Shown here: one piece after another, positions 1 through 7,035 of the stretch | Layout: the number at the start of each line of letters is the position of its first letter | How positions within the stretch are numbered: the first letter of the stretch is position 1 | Notes under the pieces: generated by a model | Seen by the model: the letters and a program-made list of their open reading frames with translations, nothing else | What the model was told of the DNA's origin: nothing | Database searches by the model: none | Program-made: the position numbers and the translations under genes | Source of the DNA: Planctomycetaceae bacterium | GTDB lineage: Bacteria; Planctomycetota; Planctomycetia; Planctomycetales; Planctomycetaceae | Direction: 5' to 3' | Assembly (NCBI GenBank): GCA_027080405.1 | Contig: JALWSL010000014.1 | Span: forward strand, 1-9,669 | Length of the DNA: 9,669 nt

Positions 1-420
1 CTTTCTGGGCAGAGGGGGCCACGGCCTTTTCCGAGCAGGATCGAACAAGCCCTCTGCGGCCAATTTTTCCTGCAACTGCCGAAATGCGAGTTCAAGCGGC
101 CCCAATCCCTGTGGGAAAGCCTGCTCTACACTAAGCTGATAACTGCCACGGGGTGGGTAAACCTGAATGGGACCGACCAGGACAACTTCCAAACCGTCTT
201 GAAGCTCAAATTTCAACCGCTGGGCACGCGATTTCCACATGACCGCCGAAATCTGGGCATTTTCATCCTTCAGCGTAAAATAAAGATGCCCGGAACGTGC
301 ACGAACCAGATTGGAAACTTCCCCCAAACAGGCAACCTGATCGAAATTCGATTCGACCAGTTCACGAACCTGCTGAGTCAACTGAGAAACCGTCAAAGGC
401 TCAAGAGATTGTCGTTCCAT
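1..420 (-). CDS. xseA: Exodeoxyribonuclease VII large subunit, N-terminal part (cut by left edge)
   Basis: This is the first 140 codons of the large subunit of exonuclease VII, which with XseB degrades single-stranded DNA in the cytoplasm. I translated the minus strand from the ATG at 418-420, and the frame stays open to base 1. Residues about 10-100 form the N-terminal OB-fold nucleic-acid-binding domain, with the family signatures VSQLTQQVRELVESNF, GEVSNL, SGHLYFTLKD, AVMW and PRGSYQLSVE. These are followed by PQGLGPLELAFRQLQEKL and AAEGLFDPARKR, which lead into the catalytic middle domain, off the window. An in-frame stop lies 9 bases upstream of the ATG, so this start is the only reasonable one, although no good Shine-Dalgarno sequence precedes it. 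It lies 86 bp downstream of the TIM-barrel gene on the same strand. XseB, if adjacent, would be further left. Confidence 0.93.
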   Translation of the reverse strand, partial: MERQSLEPLTVSQLTQQVRELVESNFDQVACLGEVSNLVRARSGHLYFTLKDENAQISAVMWKSRAQRLKFELQDGLEVVLVGPIQVYPPRGSYQLSVEQAFPQGLGPLELAFRQLQEKLAAEGLFDPARKRPWPPLPRK

Positions 421-506
421 AAAATCATTTCACTAATTTCACTATTGGTAGAGCCCAATACGCAGAGCAGGCAGGAGAGAACTTTTAACTTATTGCAGCA
501 CTGTTC

Positions 507-1304
507 CTACACCCAACCGAGTTCTCCGGTCAAGCTTTTCAAATAATTCAATCCCTGACCAAGATCTTCTCGCGGGTGATCACTATGACGGCGATCCACA
601 ACAAGCCAGCCAGTGTAGGGAATTTCTGCCAAGGTTGATAATGTTTGATCCCAAACAACCTCTCCACGGCCAAGCGGAACTTCCCGCCCACCTCCTGAAA
701 AATCCCGCACAGCGTCTCTGGCTGTCACCTGCTCAATGTACTGATGCAGCAACCGAATCGATTCCGCCGGATCAATCCCATTCAAAACCATGATCGCCGG
801 ATCAAAGTCGATGGCGACGGGGCCTGTACGAATCGAATCGAGAAAATCTTTCATCACTTCGGGCAATTCCCCCATCGGAGTAACCGTCAACACGACTCCG
901 ACGTGATCCCCCAATCGGGCCAAATCGCTAACAACTTCGTGCAACTGCTGATAGTCCCGAGTATTGCGATCTTCGGGCACCTTTCCGATTTTTACACATA
1001 AATGTCTGACCGAAAGTTTCCCGGCCAATTCCATAGCTTCCCGAATCGCGGCGATGCGCGCGTCCAAATCAGCCTGTTCATACAAGGGACGCCTGACTGA
1101 AAAGGATAGAGAAGCCAATCTCAAATTCAATTCCCTGAGCAGGTTCGATAAATCCCGCTTCCCCGTTTCAGTCAACTCCCGGGGTTTCAACTCAACCCGG
1201 GCATCAATGCGCACCCCCTGCACCTCCCACAAAGCCGCCGCTTTGAGAGCGGAACGCAAAGGGAGCTTCATCGATGACGTCGCGATTGCCAATTGCGGTA
1301 ACAT
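507..1304 (-). CDS. Xylose-isomerase-like TIM-barrel protein (sugar phosphate isomerase/epimerase, AP endonuclease 2 superfamily)
   Basis: A 265-residue cytoplasmic protein with no signal peptide. Its pattern fits the xylose-isomerase-like TIM barrel: an opening strand and helix (LAIATSSMKLPLRSALKAAA), GVRIDAR at 30-36, IDFDPA at 165-170 with NG at 175-176, the loop PLGRGEVVW at 210-218 and the late strand TGWLVVDRR at 231-239. Members of this family isomerise or epimerise sugars at a divalent metal, or act as apurinic endonucleases. As I recall the family, Glu, His and Glu ligands are expected where this protein has Thr142, Thr194 and Asp237; only the Asp of IDFDPA is kept. Catalysis is therefore doubtful. 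The start at 1304 keeps the full first strand; the Shine-Dalgarno sequence is weak, and an internal Met at residue 12 is a less good choice. It lies between the TPR gene and xseA, and a DNA-repair role by association with xseA is only a guess. Confidence 0.8.
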   Translation of the reverse strand: MLPQLAIATSSMKLPLRSALKAAALWEVQGVRIDARVELKPRELTETGKRDLSNLLRELNLRLASLSFSVRRPLYEQADLDARIAAIREAMELAGKLSVRHLCVKIGKVPEDRNTRDYQQLHEVVSDLARLGDHVGVVLTVTPMGELPEVMKDFLDSIRTGPVAIDFDPAIMVLNGIDPAESIRLLHQYIEQVTARDAVRDFSGGGREVPLGRGEVVWDQTLSTLAEIPYTGWLVVDRRHSDHPREDLGQGLNYLKSLTGELGWV

Positions 1305-1428
1305 GAAAAAGGTATCTCACTCTTGTAAACAGGAATCGGATTCTGACCGATCGGGAGTGCTCATCAAAGCCCTACGTATCGGGAAAGCCAACGCCAACCC
1401 CAGCAGCGAAGCAAAGATTCTGTCGGTG

Positions 1429-3966
1429 TCACGACTTTATTTTCGCTTCGATTTTCCTGATCAATTCCTTATCGGGATATTTTGATTCCGATTCATGCTG
1501 GAGGGCTTTCTTCCAGGCATCGACCGCTTTTTCTTTTTGATTCAACTTGTTGTAGCAGTCGCCCAGGTGATCCCAGAGAACGGCGTCTCCCGATTCCGAT
1601 TCCTTGACCGCCTGTTCCAGATACTTTTTCGCCTCTTCAAATTTTCCCAGGCGATATTTAACCCAGCCCATACTGTCGAGATAGGCGTTGTTTTCCGGCT
1701 CGGCATCCAGTGCCTTCTTGATCATTTCTTCCGCCTGCGCCAGATTTTTATTCTGGTCTGCGTAGAGGTAACCGAGATCGTTACAGACTGAAATATCTTC
1801 CTTATCCTGTTCGTAAATTTTTTCGAGAATGATTTCTCCTTCGCGGAACTGTTTATTCTGGACAAAAGCGGCAGAAAGAGAAAATTTGGTTTGGCGAATC
1901 AGCGCTTCGTTCTGAATTCCGTTTTCGGAATCCGCCAGAATCTCCTGAAATTCCTTGATCGCCGCAGGCCATTGCTTCGAATAGTAATAGACCCAGCCCT
2001 TCTGGAATTTCCAGAGCAGCTCTTTCGGATCGTCCTGAATCATCTGATCAAGTAATTCGATCGCCTTATCAGCCCGGCCGGAAAACGCCAGACATCGTGA
2101 GAGATCGTACCGGATGTTACGAACCTGTGCGTCACCTGCATCGATCGCGCGTTCCAACAGTGGAACGTAAACCTCAATCGCTTTATCCCATTGCTTCGAG
2201 GAATAATAGACCCAACCCTCCATGTACGCCCACTGCAGGCTGTCCGGCTCGGTTTCCTGAATCGCTTTGATGATTTTGATCGCCTCATCAGGTTGATCGT
2301 TCATCACCAGAGTTCGCACCAGCGACTGCTGAAACGCCTTGCGAAATCGCGCCAAGGCGGGGGAATCGATTCCCTCCTTCAGAATTTCTATCGATTTACC
2401 ATACTGCTTCTCACTATTGAGAAACTGGGTCAGTTCGTTGTAAAGCGTCAGCTGTATCTGCGGTTCTTTGCGAAGTTTCAACGCACGATGATAAAAAGCA
2501 ATGACCTGATCAAATGCCTTTTGCTGCATCGCCAGCTTGGCCAGCAAATAGCTTTGAGTGAACTTTTTGCGATCGTCTTTCAGTTCGTCAATCTTTTCCT
2601 CGCCCGTTTTCAGGATTTCATCCGCCAACTTTTTATCCTGCCCGATCAACTCCAGTTCCGCTTCGAGTCGGGCGGTATTGGCCCCGTTCATCATCGCTTC
2701 GGTCAAGGCGTCCAATGTTTTTGCAGCATCTTTACGAGCGCGGTAGATTTTCATCAAGCCGAGTTGGACTTCTCCTGTGCTTTTCCCCTTGAGAATTTCC
2801 AGCAGAATTGCTTCTGCCTTGTCGAACTGCCTGGCATCAAGATATCGTTCAGCAAGATAGCGTTGCAGCTCCGCGTTTTTGGGGTCGTTTTTACTCAGCT
2901 TTTCGATCTCAGGTAGCAGCTGATCCTGCTTACCGGTAGCCGTCAGCAATTCTGCATACAACAGGTAGGGGCCGATCCCCTTGCTACTCAACTTCGCCTC
3001 AAAGTATTCCTGAAGTTTTTCGAGAGCCTGCGTGTACTTTTTCTGCTTGTTCAACACACGGGCCAATTGATAGCTGTAGACGGCCTTGTTCCTTCTACTG
3101 GCCTGGCTCGCCCGTTCAAAACAGTCCTGCGCCTGTTTCAGTTTGTTTGTCGCCAAAAACAACTCGCCAAGCATTTCGAAAGTCGCTGCCTTGTTCCCCT
3201 TGAGAGACTCCAAGGCGCGCTGCGTACGGTAATCAAGCGAGTATTGATCCGGTTGGGTTAATGCCTGGTAGACAACCAGGTACGACTGGGCTGCCTTCTC
3301 TTTCTGACCAATCGCCAGGTACAACTGTCCCAGCTGGCTGACAATCGAAACATAGGTGCCCGATTTTTTATCGACCGTTTTACTCTTGACCGCCTTTTCA
3401 AAATACTTGATCGATCCCGCAATATCCTGTCTGCGCAGAGCGTAAATGCCCAACTGGCTGAGCAATTCGAAATTGTTTGGATCGATCTCCACTGCCTTTT
3501 TGGCAAAGTTGATCGCATCTTCCACCTTCTCCAACCGGAACGCTAGCGGAATGATCGCGCGATACAAATAAAGCGATTTCGGATCAAGCTGAATCGCTTC
3601 CTGATAGGCAGAATAAGCCGTTTTAAATTTCCGGGCGTGTTCCCGATCTCGCCCCGTCATGAAGAGCGCCAGCGCTTTGCGTTTCTTTTCGACCTGCTCA
3701 GCCTGCTCGGGAGTCTGATTCGGTTCGGCGATCACTTTCAATTCATCATCGCCCACCTGCTTCAATCGATTGAGCAATTCCTCCAGTTGCAGATCTTTCC
3801 GAACCTGTTCTGACCTCGTTCCCTCCTTGTCTTCCTGGTTTTCCTGATTTCCCTGGCTCTGCTTGGCGAACAGGAAATTGGCACAAGAAAAACAACAAAT
3901 CAAGCCGACACAAAGGGGAATATAATTCTTCCTGTACCACTGATTCTTCACACGACTGGACGGCAT
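1429..3966 (-). CDS. Large exported tetratricopeptide-repeat protein
   Basis: An 845-residue protein of unknown specific function. Residues 1-34 look like an export signal: basic residues (RVKNQWYRK), a hydrophobic Cys-rich stretch, then a possible cleavage after FLFA. A polar Gln/Glu-rich linker follows at about 36-60. From about 105 to 820 it consists almost entirely of TPR helix pairs, for example AYSAYQEAIQLDPKS, AINFAKKAVEIDPNNFELLS and AEAILLEILKG. The last module (about 729-820: DLGYLYAD, LDSMGWVKYRLGKFEEAKKY, DHLGDCYNKL) is the best conserved kind of TPR run in bacterial secreted proteins. Two units of about 73 residues around GWVYY (584 and 657) are close copies. TPR arrays mediate protein-protein contacts; no catalytic domain is visible. 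The ATG at 3966 has AGGGAG 7 nt upstream. It is transcribed divergently from infC and upstream of the TIM-barrel gene. I see no canonical lipobox. Confidence 0.88.
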   Translation of the reverse strand: MPSSRVKNQWYRKNYIPLCVGLICCFSCANFLFAKQSQGNQENQEDKEGTRSEQVRKDLQLEELLNRLKQVGDDELKVIAEPNQTPEQAEQVEKKRKALALFMTGRDREHARKFKTAYSAYQEAIQLDPKSLYLYRAIIPLAFRLEKVEDAINFAKKAVEIDPNNFELLSQLGIYALRRQDIAGSIKYFEKAVKSKTVDKKSGTYVSIVSQLGQLYLAIGQKEKAAQSYLVVYQALTQPDQYSLDYRTQRALESLKGNKAATFEMLGELFLATNKLKQAQDCFERASQASRRNKAVYSYQLARVLNKQKKYTQALEKLQEYFEAKLSSKGIGPYLLYAELLTATGKQDQLLPEIEKLSKNDPKNAELQRYLAERYLDARQFDKAEAILLEILKGKSTGEVQLGLMKIYRARKDAAKTLDALTEAMMNGANTARLEAELELIGQDKKLADEILKTGEEKIDELKDDRKKFTQSYLLAKLAMQQKAFDQVIAFYHRALKLRKEPQIQLTLYNELTQFLNSEKQYGKSIEILKEGIDSPALARFRKAFQQSLVRTLVMNDQPDEAIKIIKAIQETEPDSLQWAYMEGWVYYSSKQWDKAIEVYVPLLERAIDAGDAQVRNIRYDLSRCLAFSGRADKAIELLDQMIQDDPKELLWKFQKGWVYYYSKQWPAAIKEFQEILADSENGIQNEALIRQTKFSLSAAFVQNKQFREGEIILEKIYEQDKEDISVCNDLGYLYADQNKNLAQAEEMIKKALDAEPENNAYLDSMGWVKYRLGKFEEAKKYLEQAVKESESGDAVLWDHLGDCYNKLNQKEKAVDAWKKALQHESESKYPDKELIRKIEAKIKS

Positions 3967-3973
3967 TTCCTGG

Positions 3974-3979
3974 CTCCCT
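3974..3979 (-). promoter_or_regulatory. Ribosome binding site of the TPR gene
   Basis: AGGGAG on the minus strand, 7 nt before the ATG at 3966. It supports that start. Confidence 0.6.
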
Positions 3980-4256
3980 GCCTTTATTTAAGCTGCAAAA
4001 GGTTGCAAAAACTGTGTAGCGGCCTGCATTGCATGAACCGAACGGCGACCGATTACAACCACTGTTTTAACACGTTTCGGCTACTTTACCAAGACCGACT
4101 CCCCATGTCGTACCGAAAAGGAAACAGACTCTCACTCCAAGAAACCCTCGTGCTTCCGTTTCCTGCACATAATTTTATCTGAAACTGCTTGACCAACAGG
4201 AAAAACATCGATAAAAAACGATGTGAGCCAGGTTTGGAGAATGTCTCAAACTCGTA

Positions 4257-4296
4257 TTGGGCGGTAGTTGGCCAAGCCTAATATGGACATTTTAAT
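4257..4296 (+). promoter_or_regulatory. Candidate sigma70-type promoter(s) for infC
   Basis: Two overlapping candidates are visible. One is TTGGGC (4257-4262), a 16-bp spacer and TAATAT (4279-4284). The other is TTGGCC (4268-4273), a 17-bp spacer and TTTAAT (4291-4296). A perfect 8-bp palindrome, TTGGCCAA (4268-4275), lies inside the first spacer. Either would leave a leader of roughly 75-90 nt before infC. Called by eye from consensus only. Confidence 0.35.
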
Positions 4297-4363
4297 CCAG
4301 TAACATTAGAATCAGTCTTGTCAGGCTGATTTGCCCGGCTGGTTTGTTTTTTTGGTACTATTG

Positions 4364-4370
4364 AAAGGGA
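4364..4370 (+). promoter_or_regulatory. Ribosome binding site that points to an ATC start for infC
   Basis: AAAGGGA lies 6 nt before the ATC at 4377, an ideal distance. It is 24 nt before the GTG at 4395, which is too far. It therefore favours the ATC codon as the infC start. Confidence 0.6.
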
Positions 4371-4376
4371 AACAAA

Positions 4377-4883
4377 ATCGAGACTTCGCACCGAGTGAAT
4401 GAGCAAATCAGGATCTCACCTGTACGGGTCATCAACTACGATGGCGAAAAATTGGGGGTTATCGACACCTATGAAGCCAAGGCTCTTGCCCAGGAAGCCG
4501 GAATGGATCTTGTTGAGGTGGCACCAAAGGAAAACCCTCCCGTGTGTCGGATCATGGATTACGGCAAATTCAAGTATGAGCAGAAAAAAAGGCTCAGCAA
4601 GAACGCCAAGGTTCATCAAACACAACTGAAGGAGATTCGTCTACGCCCCAAAATTGGTGAGCACGACATCGACTTCAAAATGAAAAAAGCCCGTGATTTT
4701 CTTGCTCACAAGGACAAGGTCAAACTGAATGTGATGTTTCGAGGGCGGGAAAACGCCCATCACGAGCGGGGACGGGAAATCCTGGAGAGCATGATTGCGA
4801 GCCTGGAAGACATCGCCAAGGTCGAGAAACCACCCGGAATGGAAAGCGGTCGGAGTATGTCTGCGATCCTCGCCCCCAAGTAG
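4377..4883 (+). CDS. infC: Translation initiation factor IF-3, probable ATC start
   Basis: IF3 binds the 30S subunit, blocks premature 50S joining and checks the start codon and initiator tRNA. With the ATC at 4377 the product is 168 residues ([12 protein letters not shown]...); with the GTG at 4395 it is 162. The N-domain carries [39 protein letters not shown] and a lysine-rich linker. The C-domain carries [33 protein letters not shown] and the closing [12 protein letters not shown] prefer ATC because the family keeps an Arg just before the (I/V)NxxIR motif, which the GTG start would remove, because the Shine-Dalgarno sequence fits only ATC, and because infC genes are known for AUU/AUC/AUA starts that allow self-repression by IF3. 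An in-frame stop at 4362-4364 excludes anything longer than the first few codons upstream. It heads the infC-rpmI-rplT-pheS cluster. Confidence 0.95.
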   Translation: METSHRVNEQIRISPVRVINYDGEKLGVIDTYEAKALAQEAGMDLVEVAPKENPPVCRIMDYGKFKYEQKKRLSKNAKVHQTQLKEIRLRPKIGEHDIDFKMKKARDFLAHKDKVKLNVMFRGRENAHHERGREILESMIASLEDIAKVEKPPGMESGRSMSAILAPK

Positions 4884-4965
4884 TATCGGGTTCGTCCTGT
4901 TAGCTCCGTTTTGCTACGCTGGTTGTTCCGGCTCGTCGTACCGGCAAGTTAAGGCGAGCAGGGAA

Positions 4966-4993
4966 CCCGTTCGGCTTTGTCCGGGAACTTTTT
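4966..4993 (+). terminator. Weak terminator or attenuator candidate after infC
   Basis: Two alternative stems precede TTTTT at 4989-4993: CCCG (4966-4969) with CGGG (4982-4985), or GTTCGG (4969-4974) with CC..GAAC (4981-4988, two-base bulge). An outer GGGAA/TTCCC pairing (4961-4965 with about 4992-4996) could compete with them. The stem is short and imperfect, so partial termination is more likely than a full stop. Confidence 0.35.
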
Positions 4994-5036
4994 CCCGTTT
5001 TAGGTATCAATATCGCTACCAGTTCGGGGCGCGGCC

Positions 5037-5045
5037 TGTTATACT
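5037..5045 (+). promoter_or_regulatory. Extended -10 promoter candidate for rpmI-rplT
   Basis: TGT followed by TATACT (5040-5045) matches the TGnTATAAT extended -10 pattern closely. No good -35 hexamer lies 16-18 bp upstream, which extended -10 promoters do not need. Transcription would start near 5052, giving a leader of about 167 nt before rpmI. Confidence 0.4.
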
Positions 5046-5218
5046 CCTCGACTTCTGTTTCAGAGGAAGGCAGGGAAAACAGAATAACTCCCAACAGTAC
5101 TGCAAGTGTAACTTCTTGTATGCAAATCAGTTACGCCGAAAAACAGGTAGCGCCCTCTGAAAAACAGCAAACAACATGGTTATTTAGACAGTCTAGCAGC
5201 AAATCAATTGGTGACAGA

Positions 5219-5419
5219 ATGCCCAAGCAAAAAACACACAAAGGAATGCAGAAGCGGTTCAAGGTAACGGGAACCGGAAAAGTGAAGCATCGTAACGCCA
5301 ACCGTGGTCACATCATGGGAAAAAAGAGCGGTAACCGTAAACGCCACTTACGGCAGGATGGCGTCATTTGTGGAACGATTGCCAAGAAAATTGCGGATGC
5401 TCTCAAGCCGGGAACCTGA
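5219..5419 (+). CDS. rpmI: 50S ribosomal protein L35
   Basis: A 66-residue, very basic protein of the large ribosomal subunit. The start [26 protein letters not shown] is the conserved L35 N-terminus (cf. MPKxKTHxGxxKRFKxTxxGKxK), and [16 protein letters not shown] matches the family core. The length fits L35 (about 64-66 residues). The frame is open further upstream to an ATG at 5120, but the 33 extra residues are unlike L35 and have no Shine-Dalgarno sequence. GGTGA at 5210-5214, 4 nt before the ATG at 5219, fits the shorter start. It is followed after 91 bp by rplT, the usual partner, whose product often represses both genes at the level of translation. Confidence 0.96.
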   Translation: MPKQKTHKGMQKRFKVTGTGKVKHRNANRGHIMGKKSGNRKRHLRQDGVICGTIAKKIADALKPGT

Positions 5420-5423
5420 TCCT

Positions 5424-5455
5424 GATAACGAATAGCTTTGCAGTACGTTGTTATC
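5424..5455 (+). other. Inverted repeat between rpmI and rplT
   Basis: GATAAC (5424-5429) pairs with GTTATC (5450-5455) across a 20-nt loop. A tandem 8-bp direct repeat GAGATAAA follows at 5475-5490, just before rplT. No T-run follows the stem, so it is not a terminator. It may be an mRNA structure that tunes rplT translation. Confidence 0.4.
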
Positions 5456-5510
5456 TGCTAATTGGGCACTAATCGAGATAAAGAGATAAAGAAACGGTAG
5501 TTGAGAAAAG

Positions 5511-5864
5511 ATGAGAATTAAAAGTGGTGTTGCTCGTCACAAGGCGAAAAAGAGGCTCTTTCGTGAGGCCCGCGGCAATTTTGGCGGCAGAAAGAATTTG
5601 CTGCGAACGGTGAAGGAAACGGTCGTACGATCAAGGGCTTACGCCTACCGCGATCGTCGGGTTCGCAAACGTGAAATGCGCCGTTTGTGGATTACACGTT
5701 TGAACGCAGCCTGCAGAATGCACGGGGTTCGCTATTCCCAATTCATCAACGCCCTGCACAAATCGGGCATTGGCCTGAATCGTAAATCGCTCAGTGAGCT
5801 GGCATTCAATCAGCCGGAGGTATTTGCCGAAGTAATGGCCGAGGTAAAAAAATCAATAGCGTGA
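5511..5864 (+). CDS. rplT: 50S ribosomal protein L20
   Basis: A 117-residue basic protein that binds 23S rRNA early in 50S assembly and in several bacteria represses its own operon by binding mRNA. Family hallmarks are visible: the N-terminal [19 protein letters not shown] and [20 protein letters not shown] (long basic extension), [25 protein letters not shown], and the globular C-domain with [24 protein letters not shown]. Length is the family norm. The ATG at 5511 follows GAGAAAAG, a weak and very close ribosome binding site, with no better start upstream. A weak site would suit translational control, but this is inference. The gene lies 91 bp after rpmI and 169 bp before pheS, with a hairpin in the latter gap. 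Confidence 0.97.
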   Translation: MRIKSGVARHKAKKRLFREARGNFGGRKNLLRTVKETVVRSRAYAYRDRRVRKREMRRLWITRLNAACRMHGVRYSQFINALHKSGIGLNRKSLSELAFNQPEVFAEVMAEVKKSIA

Positions 5865-5915
5865 ACCGGATTGGCCGGGTCAAGCTGATCTCACCTGCCA
5901 GCGACCAGAATATAC

Positions 5916-5967
5916 AGCCGAAGTCTGATTGCACATCTATCTGTGTCAGTCCGGCTTCGGTTTTTTT
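5916..5967 (+). terminator. Intrinsic terminator or attenuator between rplT and pheS
   Basis: CCGAAG (5918-5923) pairs with CTTCGG (5955-5960). Inside this, CTGA (5925-5928) pairs with TCAG (5946-5949) and CACA (5932-5935) with TGTG (5942-5945). Seven T residues follow directly (5961-5967). The stem next to the U-tract is perfect, which is typical of factor-independent termination. It either ends the infC-rpmI-rplT transcript or controls read-through into pheS. A TTGACT hexamer at 5969-5974 could be a -35 box for pheS, but no fitting -10 follows it. Confidence 0.72.
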
Positions 5968-6033
5968 ATTGACTTGAGCTTTTGGCCCGGTCTGCCTTGT
6001 CTCCAAAACGAATCTTCCGGGAAAATATCGATC

Positions 6034-7035
6034 ATGAATTTAATCGAAACATTGGACACCTATCAACAGGAAGCCCTTCAGGCAATCAGCCAGGCGCAGG
6101 ACGCAAAGGCGGTTGAGGAAGTCCGGATTCGCTTCCTGGGCAAGAAAAAAGGGCGACTGAAGGAAATCCAGCAGGAACTTTCCAAAGCGAGCCGGGAAGA
6201 ACGTCCGGAGTTGGGGAGAAGATTCAATCTGGCCAAACAAACTGTCGAGCAGGCGCTCGAAGAACGCAAAAACGAACTGGGGAAACCTGAAAAGAAAACC
6301 GACGGAATCGATGTCACTCTGCCGGGACACCCTTTTTCAATGGGAAAAAGGCATCCAATCTCCCAAACCCTTTCGGAGTTCAAGGAAATCGCCGGGCGTC
6401 TCGGTTTTGACATTGAAGATGGCCCGGAAGTCGAAGACGATTATCACAATTTTGTCGCTCTGAATATCCCGAAGGATCACCCAGCCAGAGATCCCCTTGA
6501 TAATTTTTATCTTGCCGTTGCGCAGGCCGGTCACGGAGGCCCCTGGCTACTTCGATCCCAAACATCAACCGTGCAAATCCGGGTGATGGAACAGACACCG
6601 CCTCCGGTCCGTATCATATCAACGGGCCGTGTCTATCGCCCCGACACGATCGACGCTACGCACTCCTGCATGTTTCACCAGATGGAAGGTCTGTATGTTG
6701 ACACTGACGTGACAATGTCCCACTTGAAAACCGTCCTGAAAATGATTGCGACGGAATATCTCGGGGACGATGTCGCGATCCGCTTCCGTCCCTCTTTCTT
6801 TCCATTCACCGAACCATCTGTGGAAGTTGACATGCAATGGGGCGAGACCTGGCTCGAAGTCGGAGGAGCCGGCATGGTTGATCCGAACGTGCTCAAAGCA
6901 GTCGGCTACGATCCCGAGAAAGTATCAGGTTTCGCATTCGGGCTGGGAATGGAACGCCTCTGCATGAAACGCTACGGCATTCACGACATTCGCCTGCTTT
7001 ATGAAAACGATGTCCGGTTTCTATCGCAGTTCTGA
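6034..7035 (+). CDS. pheS: Phenylalanine-tRNA ligase alpha subunit
   Basis: The 333-residue catalytic subunit of PheRS, which charges tRNA-Phe as an alpha2beta2 enzyme in the cytoplasm. The first ~85 residues form the coiled-coil tRNA-binding arm (about 1-80, with [17 protein letters not shown]). The class II core follows: [42 protein letters not shown], motif 2 with [22 protein letters not shown], the amino-acid pocket [16 protein letters not shown], and motif 3 [17 protein letters not shown] ending DVRFLSQF. Length fits the family (about 330). The ATG at 6034 is chosen because [18 protein letters not shown] is the normal start and GGGA lies about 11 nt upstream. The frame is open back to a TTG at 5929 inside the terminator hairpin, which is not a real extension. 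pheT is not downstream, so the beta subunit must be encoded elsewhere. The last 15 bp overlap the convergent gene. Confidence 0.97.
   Translation: MNLIETLDTYQQEALQAISQAQDAKAVEEVRIRFLGKKKGRLKEIQQELSKASREERPELGRRFNLAKQTVEQALEERKNELGKPEKKTDGIDVTLPGHPFSMGKRHPISQTLSEFKEIAGRLGFDIEDGPEVEDDYHNFVALNIPKDHPARDPLDNFYLAVAQAGHGGPWLLRSQTSTVQIRVMEQTPPPVRIISTGRVYRPDTIDATHSCMFHQMEGLYVDTDVTMSHLKTVLKMIATEYLGDDVAIRFRPSFFPFTEPSVEVDMQWGETWLEVGGAGMVDPNVLKAVGYDPEKVSGFAFGLGMERLCMKRYGIHDIRLLYENDVRFLSQF

Larger units (their letters stand above)
3967..4376. other. Divergent intergenic region between the TPR gene and infC
   Basis: 410 bp without a credible gene, holding the 5' regions of two divergent genes. Visible elements are a short direct repeat GCAAAA (two copies about 10 bp apart) near 3994-4008, an inverted repeat ACATCG/CGATGT at 4205-4224, overlapping sigma70-like promoter candidates for infC at 4257-4296, an imperfect stem AATCAG/CTGATT at 4310-4331 and a T-rich run near 4345-4354. 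The T-rich run lacks a strong GC stem directly before it, so I do not call it a terminator. No convincing promoter for the TPR gene stood out. Confidence 0.6.
4884..5218 (+). other. Long infC-rpmI spacer / rpmI leader
   Basis: 335 bp without a credible gene. This is longer than the short infC-rpmI gap of, for example, E. coli. It contains a terminator-like hairpin at 4966-4993, an extended -10 promoter candidate at 5037-5045 and a purine-rich stretch near 5061-5078 that resembles a Shine-Dalgarno sequence but has no start codon after it. In other bacteria the region before rpmI holds the L20 operator. A similar role here is inference, as I did not recognise a specific L20-binding fold. Confidence 0.55.

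Noticed and set aside
199..546. Plus-strand open frame of 115 codons
   Set aside because: It is antisense to the clear xseA N-terminus and the end of the TIM-barrel gene.
964..1485. Plus-strand open frame of 173 codons
   Set aside because: It overlaps the TIM-barrel gene and the end of the TPR gene in antisense; its sequence shows no family pattern.
2191..2916. Plus-strand open frame of 241 codons
   Set aside because: It is antisense to the TPR protein, whose repeat pattern runs through the same bases. No domain or ribosome binding site.
3861..3930. Lipobox in the TPR protein (Cys at residues 24, 25 and 28)
   Set aside because: None of the Cys residues is preceded by the usual L-[ASTVI]-[GAS] pattern. 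A signal peptidase I site is at least as likely.
4341..4358. Terminator at the T-run before infC
   Set aside because: No strong GC-rich stem lies directly before the T-run. It is more likely part of an AT-rich leader.
5120..5218. 33-residue N-terminal extension of L35
   Set aside because: No ribosome binding site, not L35-like, and a normal L35 start lies at 5219.
5929..6033. TTG-started extension of PheS or a Phe-rich leader peptide (contains GFGFF)
   Set aside because: The Phe codons come from the terminator U-tract and the CTTCGG stem, and no ribosome binding site precedes the TTG. PheS has a normal start at 6034.
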